A DNA stretch of 64,000 bases from an uncultured Parabacteroides sp. (GTDB lineage Bacteria; Bacteroidota; Bacteroidia; Bacteroidales; Tannerellaceae). The stretch spans positions 1-64,000 of the forward strand of contig CALCST010000025.1 of NCBI GenBank assembly GCA_937894065.1, given 5' to 3'. Position numbers and translations under genes: made by a program. The notes under the pieces are model-generated. The model had not been told where the DNA came from, searched no databases, and saw only the letters and a program-made list of their open reading frames with translations. Shown piece after piece: positions 16,370 through 23,504 of the stretch; position 1 is the first letter of the stretch; every line of letters starts with the position of its first letter.

Positions 16370-17518
16370 CTAAAACAATTCAGCGGCGATGCGTCTTGCT
16401 TCGGCATCAGTCGCCACATAATCTTCATATGTAGGGTTAGAAATGAAAGCTGCTTTCGACATTGTTGCCTCAATCACATCACTCATCTGAAGGAATCCTA
16501 TTCTGTCCTGAAGGAAGGCTGCAACAACCACCTCGTTTGCCGCATTCAATATGCAAGGCATATTTCCGCCTTTTCCTGCCGCATCAAAAGCGAAGGCAAG
16601 ATTACGGAATCTCTTCATATCCGGTTCCTCGAATGTAAGAGTTGAATATTGATTGAAATCCAAACGTGGAGACATGCTTTTCATTCTTTCAGGATAAGAG
16701 AATGCATATGCTATCGGAAGCTTCATATCCGGAATCCCTAGCTGAGCCATTACAGCTCCATCTTCAAACTGAACCATTGAATGGATGACAGACTGCGGAT
16801 GAACAACTATCTGAATCTGAGAAGGCTCAACACCAAATAGCCATTTTGCCTCAATCATCTCAAAACCTTTGTTCATCATTGAGGCAGAATCTATCGTAAT
16901 CTTGGCTCCCATTTGCCAGTTAGGATGTTTAAGAGCTTGTGATTTGGTGACAGTAGCCAGCTCCTCTATCGTTTTGTTTCTGAAAGGACCACCGGATGCC
17001 GTTAGCAATATTTTCTCTATAGGATTATTATTCCCTACTGTAAGACACTGGAATATGGCTGAATGTTCAGAATCAACCGGAAGAATAGGAACATTATGCT
17101 CGGCTGCCAAACTTGTTATCAGCTCACCTGCCACAACCAACGTTTCTTTGTTTGCCAAAGCTATAGCTTTTCCGGCTTTTATTGCTGCAATTGTAGGGCG
17201 CAAACCGGAATAGCCAACCATGGCTGTTAGAACCATATCAATAGGTTCTGCCTGCACAACCTGTGAAATAGCATCAGCACCAGCCCATACTTTTATAGGC
17301 AAATCTTCCAATGCTTCCTTCAGTTCCGGATATTTATTCTCATTAGCAATAACAACAACTTCCGGCATATATTTACGTGCCTGTGTTATCAATAAATCTA
17401 CACTGTTATTGGCTGTCAAGGCATAAACCTCAAACTTGTCCGGATGTTCGCTTACAACTTCCAGAGCCTGAGTGCCTATCGAACCTGTAGAACCTAATAT
17501 AGCTAATTGTCGTTTCAT
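16370..17518 (-). CDS. dxr: 1-deoxy-D-xylulose 5-phosphate reductoisomerase
   Basis: The 382-residue cytosolic enzyme converts DXP to 2-C-methyl-D-erythritol 4-phosphate with NADPH, the second step of the MEP isoprenoid pathway. The Rossmann loop LGSTGSIG (residues 8-15) is at the N-terminus. The active-site segments LANKETLVVAG, PVDSEHSAIFQCL and TASGGPFR, and the downstream KITIDSASMMNKGFEMIEAKWLF, are all present. The length matches the family. It lies between the M23 peptidase gene (4-base gap) and rseP, so it shares the envelope operon. Confidence 0.97.
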   Translation of the reverse strand: MKRQLAILGSTGSIGTQALEVVSEHPDKFEVYALTANNSVDLLITQARKYMPEVVVIANENKYPELKEALEDLPIKVWAGADAISQVVQAEPIDMVLTAMVGYSGLRPTIAAIKAGKAIALANKETLVVAGELITSLAAEHNVPILPVDSEHSAIFQCLTVGNNNPIEKILLTASGGPFRNKTIEELATVTKSQALKHPNWQMGAKITIDSASMMNKGFEMIEAKWLFGVEPSQIQIVVHPQSVIHSMVQFEDGAVMAQLGIPDMKLPIAYAFSYPERMKSMSPRLDFNQYSTLTFEEPDMKRFRNLAFAFDAAGKGGNMPCILNAANEVVVAAFLQDRIGFLQMSDVIEATMSKAAFISNPTYEDYVATDAEARRIAAELF

Positions 17519-17522
17519 ACGA

Positions 17523-18401
17523 TTAAAATGAAATATATTCTTCTGGATTTATCGGCATTCCCTTATACCAAAGCTCAAAGTGCAAATGAGGACCTGTCGA
17601 CAAAGCTCCTGTATTTCCAACCAAGGCGATTGCCTCACCTGCTGCAACATGGTCTCCGGTTTTCTTTAATAAAGCATCGTTATGCTTGTATACCGAAACA
17701 AATCCGTTCTTATGCTGCAACTGTATTACGTTTCCAAAATTCGGGTCAAATCCGGCAAAGACAACTGTTCCGTCCAATGTTGCCAATACGCTTTCCTTCG
17801 GCGTTGCCACAATATCAATACCGAAATGTCTTATATCAGCCTCAAATGTAGAAGACAAAACTCCATTTACAGGCTTAATAAAAAATACACTGTTTGGCAA
17901 AGATGGATTTGCATCAAGCGCAGTCAAACTATACTTTTCTTCTTCCTCAAATTGTTTTACAAATTCTGTTTCTGCTTTTCCGCGTGGAATCTCAAAATCG
18001 GCATCCACGTGTGCCATAGAATCTATTTGCTTTATAGAATCCAGTTTCACATCGCCGGATATAATCTGTGTCACATTTTCCAGATATAACTGCTGAACGA
18101 GCAGCATTCTCTCCAAAGAATCAGCGCGAAGAGTATTTTGCATGATTTCTTTACGTACTTCCACATCCAGATATCCCGGCAAATAATTTCGGATAGGAGT
18201 CTTTATGATTATAAAAGCTGTAAAAGATATCAAAAAGAAAACGAAAACAGAAAATGATATAAATGCTGATAATTGCGACAATCTGAAAGACCAAACTTCT
18301 TCCAAAGTGTCCTCATTAATAAACGAAAGCTTATACTTGAAACGTATCTGCTTCCAAAAAGATTTAAATCCTCTCTTTTTCTTATTCTTCTTCAAAGCCA
18401 T
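17523..18401 (-). CDS. M23-family zinc metallopeptidase (LytM-type), membrane-anchored
   Basis: The 292-residue protein has a basic cytoplasmic N-terminus, one transmembrane helix (about 44-67), a charged, probably coiled linker (about 80-150) and a C-terminal M23 domain. Zinc ligands His192 and Asp196 (HFGID) and His274 of HLH (272-274) are intact, so it should be an active endopeptidase cutting peptidoglycan cross-links on the periplasmic side. It sits between rimM and dxr in the murA operon with gaps of 17 and 4 bases, consistent with coordinated cell-wall growth. Confidence 0.93.
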   Translation of the reverse strand: MALKKNKKKRGFKSFWKQIRFKYKLSFINEDTLEEVWSFRLSQLSAFISFSVFVFFLISFTAFIIIKTPIRNYLPGYLDVEVRKEIMQNTLRADSLERMLLVQQLYLENVTQIISGDVKLDSIKQIDSMAHVDADFEIPRGKAETEFVKQFEEEEKYSLTALDANPSLPNSVFFIKPVNGVLSSTFEADIRHFGIDIVATPKESVLATLDGTVVFAGFDPNFGNVIQLQHKNGFVSVYKHNDALLKKTGDHVAAGEAIALVGNTGALSTGPHLHFELWYKGMPINPEEYISF

Positions 18402-18418
18402 TTCTCACACTTTTATCT

Positions 18419-18940
18419 TTACAAATCCAGTAATCCTGCAGGCAATGATACGGACATTATTTTCTTCTCATGATCAACATCCGAAATCAAATCCTCGGCA
18501 GCAGGCAAAAGAAGTTCTTCCCCGTCATGGTCTATCTGAAGCAAGACATTCATTGTTGTTTCATCAACATCAACAATCGGTCCTAAATCTCCATGATTTT
18601 TATCCACTACATGATAACCGATAAAATTATCCCACGAAATATCACCTATTATACTATCCTCATCAACTTCATCAAGGGAATAATAAACTTCCTTATTGAC
18701 AAACTCACGTGCATCAGCTTCACTATCTATACCCTCAAGCTTGACTAGTATAGAAGAATCTGATTTATAACGATAATCTTCAATAAAAAAAGGAACCAGA
18801 ATTCCATTCATATCACAAATGATATAAGGATCATCAGATTCATCAAACACATCGCATTGTGTATTCAATGTAATCTCCCCTTTTATACCATGAGGTTTTG
18901 CAAACTGTCCTATTTTAAAAACTTCTTCCCTTGAAATCAT
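18419..18940 (-). CDS. rimM: Ribosome maturation factor RimM
   Basis: The 173-residue protein helps process and assemble the 30S head. The N-terminal RimM beta-barrel shows IGQFAKPHGIKGEI (residues 11-24), and the PRC-barrel half shows DNFIGYHVVDKNHGDLGPIVDV followed by LLLPAAEDLI. It lies in the murA-dxr operon rather than next to trmD, which is 29 kb away. The 12-base gap to murA supports co-transcription. Confidence 0.93.
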   Translation of the reverse strand: MISREEVFKIGQFAKPHGIKGEITLNTQCDVFDESDDPYIICDMNGILVPFFIEDYRYKSDSSILVKLEGIDSEADAREFVNKEVYYSLDEVDEDSIIGDISWDNFIGYHVVDKNHGDLGPIVDVDETTMNVLLQIDHDGEELLLPAAEDLISDVDHEKKIMSVSLPAGLLDL

Positions 18941-18952
18941 TATAAGATAATT

Positions 18953-20257
18953 TTATATACGAGTAATACGGGCACCAATCTTGTTAAGACGCAAGTCTAT
19001 ATTCTGATACCCTCTGTCAATCTGGTCGATATTGTTTATACGGCTGGTTCCTTCAGCGCTCATTGCCGCAATCAGAAGTGCAATTCCGGCACGGATGTCA
19101 GGAGAAACCATTGTTGATGCTCTAAGTTTGAACCTGTTTCCCAAACCGATAACTGTTGCTCTATGCGGGTCACACAAAATAATCTGGGCGCCCATGTCAA
19201 TAAGTTTGTCCACAAAGAACAATCTGCTCTCAAACATTTTCTGATGAATAAGAACACTGCCGACAGCCTGAGTTGCAACAACTAGGAAGACACTGAGCAA
19301 GTCCGGAGTCAATCCCGGCCACGGAGCATCTGCAATTGTCATAATTGAGCCATCTATGAATGTATCAATTTCATAAGAATCGTGAGTCGGTATATGAATA
19401 TCATCTCCACGCTGCTCAACAGTTATGCCCAATCTCCTGAATGCTTCAGGAATAATTCCAAGCTTATCATATCCTGTGTTCTTAATAAGAATATCAGAAC
19501 CGGTCATAGCTGCCATACCGATAAAACTGCCGACTTCAATCATATCCGGCAATATTGTATGTTCCGTGCCATGCAACGATTTCACACCTTCAATAGTCAA
19601 CAGATTTGAGCCGACACCGGAAATTTGCGCGCCCATTTTGTTGAGCATCGACGACAACTGCTGCAGATAAGGCTCGCATGCCGCATTATAAATTGTAGTT
19701 TTACCTTCAGCCAGAACTGCAGCCATAAGGATGTTTGCAGTACCCGTAACAGACGCCTCATCCAAAAGCATATAAGCGCCCTTCAGTTTGTCTGCCTTTA
19801 TTTCATATACCTGTCGAGTCGCATCATAATTGAAATCTGCGCCCAAACGCTGAATACCAACGAAGTGAGTATCCAGTCTTCGGCGGCCAATCTTGTCTCC
19901 ACCCGGTTTCGGGATAAGAGCTTTTCCAAAACGGGCAACCAACGGACCAACAATCATAACGGAACCTCTCAATGAACCACTCTTTCTCAAAAAGTCTTCA
20001 GTGTTCAGATAATCCAAATCTACATCATCTGCCTGAAAAGAATATGAGTCAATTCCAAGACGTTCCACCTTTACACGCATATCGCGCAAAAGCTGTATCA
20101 GATTATTTACGTCCAATATATCCGGGACATTATGTATAATTACCTTCTCAGCAGTAAGTAAAACGGCACAAATCACCTCCAATGCCTCATTCTTGGCGCC
20201 CTGAGGTACAATCTCACCATTCAGCTTACAGTTTCCTTCGATAATAAATGAACTCAT
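18953..20257 (-). CDS. murA: UDP-N-acetylglucosamine 1-carboxyvinyltransferase MurA, with Asp in place of the catalytic-loop Cys
   Basis: The 434-residue enzyme transfers enolpyruvate from PEP to UDP-GlcNAc, the first committed step of peptidoglycan synthesis. The N-terminal KNEALEVI segment is the usual KNAALP region. The active-site loop reads PKPGGDKIGRR, so Asp121 occupies the position of E. coli Cys115, the residue alkylated by fosfomycin; natural Asp variants (for example mycobacterial and chlamydial MurA) are active and fosfomycin-resistant. The codon is GAC at 19897-19895. Its start overlaps the DUF4290 stop by four bases (ATGA), so translation is probably coupled. Confidence 0.96.
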   Translation of the reverse strand: MSSFIIEGNCKLNGEIVPQGAKNEALEVICAVLLTAEKVIIHNVPDILDVNNLIQLLRDMRVKVERLGIDSYSFQADDVDLDYLNTEDFLRKSGSLRGSVMIVGPLVARFGKALIPKPGGDKIGRRRLDTHFVGIQRLGADFNYDATRQVYEIKADKLKGAYMLLDEASVTGTANILMAAVLAEGKTTIYNAACEPYLQQLSSMLNKMGAQISGVGSNLLTIEGVKSLHGTEHTILPDMIEVGSFIGMAAMTGSDILIKNTGYDKLGIIPEAFRRLGITVEQRGDDIHIPTHDSYEIDTFIDGSIMTIADAPWPGLTPDLLSVFLVVATQAVGSVLIHQKMFESRLFFVDKLIDMGAQIILCDPHRATVIGLGNRFKLRASTMVSPDIRAGIALLIAAMSAEGTSRINNIDQIDRGYQNIDLRLNKIGARITRI

Positions 20258-20853
20258 CTGGTCTTACGTGTAAAATTCTTCTTGTTATTATTGTTTCTGG
20301 CAAGCAATTCTTTACTTTCCAAAAGTTTATGAACTTCCTCATCCAAAATGATTTTTCCGTCTGAAAGTTCATCCAAATCTTTGAATATTTTTTTATCGTC
20401 AACAGTTTCCTTATTCCATGTAAGGAAAGATTTCTTCATCTGAGTAGCGAGCAACTTGATAAGCTGGTCTTTTTCATTTCCTTCTTCAAATTCAGTTGCT
20501 TTCTTAATCATTAATTCCAAAGTCTTTCCGTAGTGACGATAACGGATTCGAGAATTATTGTAAGGGATTCGTGGAGGGCGTGTATATAAGTCCTCTTTCT
20601 TTACAATCTCATACGGGTAATCTATATCCAGCTTAAAGTCGGACATTATAGCCAAATGATCCCAAAGGATATGTTTGAAGTCATTCACATCACGAAGATG
20701 AGGAAACATATTACCCATAACATTTATGATGGTGTTGGCACAGCGCTTACGCTCTTCACGGTCTTCTATCGTTACGCAATAATCTACCATATTCTGGATG
20801 TTACGACCATATTCCGGCAACACCAATCTTTTCTGTTCTGTATTATATTTCAT
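20254..20853 (-). CDS. DUF4290 domain-containing protein
   Basis: The 199-residue protein matches the Bacteroidota-restricted DUF4290 family as I remember it (LPEYGRNIQNMV near residue 12, then ERKRCANTIINVMGNM and RDVNDFKHILWDHLAIMS). It is soluble and charged, with a Lys/Asn/Arg-rich tail (NNNNKKNFTRKTR). The function is unknown. It leads the six-gene envelope operon and overlaps murA by four bases, so a role tied to cell-wall or ribosome maturation is plausible. A perfect promoter borne by a dispersed repeat lies 25 bases upstream. Confidence 0.85.
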   Translation of the reverse strand: MKYNTEQKRLVLPEYGRNIQNMVDYCVTIEDREERKRCANTIINVMGNMFPHLRDVNDFKHILWDHLAIMSDFKLDIDYPYEIVKKEDLYTRPPRIPYNNSRIRYRHYGKTLELMIKKATEFEEGNEKDQLIKLLATQMKKSFLTWNKETVDDKKIFKDLDELSDGKIILDEEVHKLLESKELLARNNNNKKNFTRKTR

Positions 20854-20877
20854 CAGTTTTATTCATTTTTCAATTTG

Positions 20878-20908
20878 CAAATATAGTGAAAGGCGAGTGC
20901 AGAACAAA
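20878..20908 (-). promoter_or_regulatory. Repeat-borne consensus promoter of the DUF4290-murA-rimM-M23-dxr-rseP operon
   Basis: On the minus strand TTTG (20908-20905), 19 bases, then TATATTTG (20885-20878) match the Bacteroides consensus exactly. The -7 box ends 24 bases before the ATG. Both boxes are part of the repeat unit at 20879-20960, and the same arrangement occurs before pgi. Confidence 0.85.
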
Positions 20909-20960
20909 ATAAATAACTTGTTTTTGATTTTGTTAAGCCGAGCCGCATCCTATATTATCT
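20879..20960. repeat. Promoter-bearing dispersed repeat, copy 1
   Basis: The 82-base unit runs AAATATAGTGAAAGGCGAGTG to CCGCATCCTATATTATCT and contains a central inverted repeat (AACAAAAT with ATTTTGTT) around an AACTTG/TTTTTG core. It matches 45761-45845 in the opposite orientation. Confidence 0.85.
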
Positions 20961-21022
20961 AAATATAGCGAAAGGCGAGTGCATAACAAAATAAAAAGCT
21001 TGTTTTTGATTTTGTTATAAAG
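20961..21022. repeat. Promoter-bearing repeat, tandem truncated copy
   Basis: AAATATAGCGAAAGGCGAGTG at 20961 starts a second unit directly abutting the first, ending at GATTTTGTTATAA without the CCGCATCC tail. The equivalent -7 box reads TATATTTA, so the consensus G is lost and this copy is probably inactive. Confidence 0.8.
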
Positions 21023-21077
21023 AAGTGTATTTTACATTAAGAAACTGTTAATCATATTTAAACCTATCCCATCCCAA

Positions 21078-21449
21078 TCAGCGCAACGTCTTGAAATGTA
21101 AAATATAAAAACTAATCGACAGAGCCAGCAGTATAAGCAGTGCCTTCAGCCAAATATAATCCACAAGATAATAAGCCGCGTATAAAATTGTAATCCACAC
21201 CAGCGACACCGATATAAATTTAATTCTCAACGGAATAGCCTTATGCTCTCTGAAATTCATTATATACGGACCTAATTGCGGATGGGAAATCAACTTTCCG
21301 TACAAACGTGGAGAACTTCTGAACAGCAAAGCTGCAGACAATAACAGAAAAGGAGTTGTAGGCAATAATGGTACAAATATTCCTACAACTCCCAATATAC
21401 AAAATAATACTCCGAATATTACTAATATATATCTAACCATTGTACTCAT
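21078..21449 (-). CDS. YbaN-like DUF454 inner-membrane protein
   Basis: The 123-residue protein matches the YbaN/DUF454 family: LGVVGIFVPLLPTTPFLLLSAALLFRSSPRLYGKLISHPQLGPYI is the diagnostic N-terminal stretch. Two to three transmembrane helices are predicted (about 5-26, 28-45 and 80-115). Function is unknown. It is on the minus strand 43 bases upstream of no close partner: the next gene on that strand is DUF4290, 224 bases away across the repeat pair, so it is probably monocistronic or read into the repeat region. Confidence 0.9.
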   Translation of the reverse strand: MSTMVRYILVIFGVLFCILGVVGIFVPLLPTTPFLLLSAALLFRSSPRLYGKLISHPQLGPYIMNFREHKAIPLRIKFISVSLVWITILYAAYYLVDYIWLKALLILLALSISFYILHFKTLR

Positions 21450-21492
21450 GATGCAAACTTACACAAAAATATGTTTGCACAGAACACAACTA

Positions 21493-23301
21493 TCAGTTAT
21501 TCATTGAATCAATCACTTCTTTGTTTATTTTGCGTACTGCATCTTCATTTATCTTAATCACTTTTCGGTCGTAAGTCATCAGACCATTTACCTCACCTTC
21601 AACATCAGTTGTCTGAGTATATACTGCAGCAGAGAAACCTTTCTTAACCAAAGTCTTCAACTCCTTGGCATATTTCACATATTCGGCAGTCACCTCATCG
21701 CTGCTCTTGAACTGGATATAACCCCAGTTACGGTTGTTCCACCACAAATGACCATCCAAAGCAAGACCGATACCGCCATATTCGCCCAAAACATTCACGC
21801 GCATAGGATCAGCCAAGTACATTTCCGGACCAGGATAGTTATGCAAATCCAAGATATCACCACAAGCTCGGTGGTTACCGCCACTGGCAGGGTTTACCAA
21901 ACGTGAAGGATCATAAGCTTCAGTCCATGCAACAACCTTTTCAGTATCAAATTGTCCCCATGCTTCATTAAACGGAACCCAAACAACAACAGAAGGATTT
22001 GACATACACAAGTTCATTATTTCTTTCCATTCTGTGTAGAAATTTGAAATTGATTCCTGAGTTCTGTTCTTATCTGTTCCGGCATTGTATTCACGTGGTC
22101 CCCACTGATTTCCCATATCACCGCTTGGCATATCCTGCCATACAAGAATACCTTCACGGTCGCAATGATAATACCAGCGAGCAGGCTCAACTTTCACATG
22201 CTTACGGATCATATTGAATCCCCAATCCTTAGTTTTCTTGATATCATAAAGCAATGCTTCGTCAGTTGGAGCTGTGTAAAGTCCGTCTGGCCACCATCCC
22301 TGGTCAAGTGGACCATACTGGAACAAAGGTTTATTGTTCAAGCACATTCTGTAGATTCCGGCAGCATCTTTCTGAACAGAAATCTTACGGAATGCTGTAT
22401 ATGATTTCACTTCATCTTTCTGTTTACCAAGAAGAGTTACTTTCATATCATAAAGATACGGATTCTCAGGTGACCACCATTCTGCATCTTTAACCTGCAG
22501 ACGCATTTCCTGTCCCTGAACGCCCTGAGCTGTAGCAACTACTTTATTGTTCTTGTCTGAAATCTGAACTTCAACAATATCTGTTACTGAAGACTCAGAT
22601 GTAGAAACAGTAACACCAACAACTGAATTATCCACATCCGGAATTGCCTTAATCGCAGTTATATGATTTGAAGCTACAGGTTCCAACCAAACAGTCTGCC
22701 AGATTCCTGTAACCGGAGTGTACCAAATACCTTCAGGCTTTGCCACCTGTTTTCCGCGAGGCTGAAATCCTGCATCACTTGGATCCCAAACTCTCACTGT
22801 CAATTTCTGACCTTTCTGACCTTTAAGATATGGAGTTATATCAAAAGAGAATGGAGTATATCCACCTTTGTGCGAACCAATAAGAATATCGTTGACAAAC
22901 ACATCGGCTTTCCAATCCACAGCTCCGAAATTCAGAATTATATTCTTGTTCTTCCATGAAGAAGGTATATCAAATGTTCTTTTATACCACAATTCGTTAT
23001 CTGTTCCTACTGTTTTCTGCACACCGGAAAGAGATGATTCCACTGCAAAAGGAACCAGGATATTTCCATCATAAGCAGTTGGTTCAACACCGCCTTTGGC
23101 TCTGATTGCATATTCCCACTCTCCATTCAGATTAGACCATTCTCCACGCACCATCTGCGGACGTGGATATTCCGGTAATACTTGTTTTGGATTTACAGTT
23201 TCAGACCATTCTGTCTTGATTTTGTCGCCAGCGGGTTGCCATTGTGCCTGAGAGGCAAAAGCACACAATAATGCTCCACATAATAATAGAATTCTTTTCA
23301 T
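21493..23301 (-). CDS. Glycoside hydrolase family 2 enzyme, secreted (beta-galactosidase-like)
   Basis: The 602-residue protein has a signal peptide (LLLCGALLCAFASQAQ) and the three GH2 domains: sugar-binding jelly roll (about 50-210, LWYKRTFDIPSSWKNK and FVNDILIGSHKGGYTPF), an immunoglobulin-like domain (about 211-310) and a TIM barrel (about 315-602). The acid/base Glu446 lies in VPFNEAWGQF and the nucleophile Glu507 in LGEYGG. It is shorter than LacZ and lacks its C-terminal domains. The substrate is uncertain; related proteins are annotated beta-galactosidase or beta-glucuronidase. No sugar transporter is adjacent. A palindromic repeat lies just upstream. Confidence 0.9.
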   Translation of the reverse strand: MKRILLLCGALLCAFASQAQWQPAGDKIKTEWSETVNPKQVLPEYPRPQMVRGEWSNLNGEWEYAIRAKGGVEPTAYDGNILVPFAVESSLSGVQKTVGTDNELWYKRTFDIPSSWKNKNIILNFGAVDWKADVFVNDILIGSHKGGYTPFSFDITPYLKGQKGQKLTVRVWDPSDAGFQPRGKQVAKPEGIWYTPVTGIWQTVWLEPVASNHITAIKAIPDVDNSVVGVTVSTSESSVTDIVEVQISDKNNKVVATAQGVQGQEMRLQVKDAEWWSPENPYLYDMKVTLLGKQKDEVKSYTAFRKISVQKDAAGIYRMCLNNKPLFQYGPLDQGWWPDGLYTAPTDEALLYDIKKTKDWGFNMIRKHVKVEPARWYYHCDREGILVWQDMPSGDMGNQWGPREYNAGTDKNRTQESISNFYTEWKEIMNLCMSNPSVVVWVPFNEAWGQFDTEKVVAWTEAYDPSRLVNPASGGNHRACGDILDLHNYPGPEMYLADPMRVNVLGEYGGIGLALDGHLWWNNRNWGYIQFKSSDEVTAEYVKYAKELKTLVKKGFSAAVYTQTTDVEGEVNGLMTYDRKVIKINEDAVRKINKEVIDSMNN

Positions 23302-23433
23302 GATATTATAATTTGAGGTTTTATGTTATACAAAAGTAACAAAAAACATAAATGTGAAAACAAATACATCTAAACTAATTTTATTTTTCACCGATATAAC
23401 CAATGATAAAAATACATCCGAACCCACCTCAAC

Positions 23434-23471
23434 GTGGGGCCGTATATAATTCAAAATATATACGGCCCCAC
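23434..23471. repeat. Inverted repeat, GTGGGGCCGTATATA family, copy 2 (perfect arms)
   Basis: GTGGGGCCGTATATA is exactly repeated in reverse complement after an 8-base loop. Flanking words CGAACCCACC (before) and CGAACTGCTGGGAC (after) extend the relation to copies 1 and 3. It lies 3' of the TamL gene and about 130 bases upstream of the GH2 start. Confidence 0.85.
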
Positions 23472-23504
23472 GAACTGCTGGGACTATATATATTTCAACA
23501 CATA

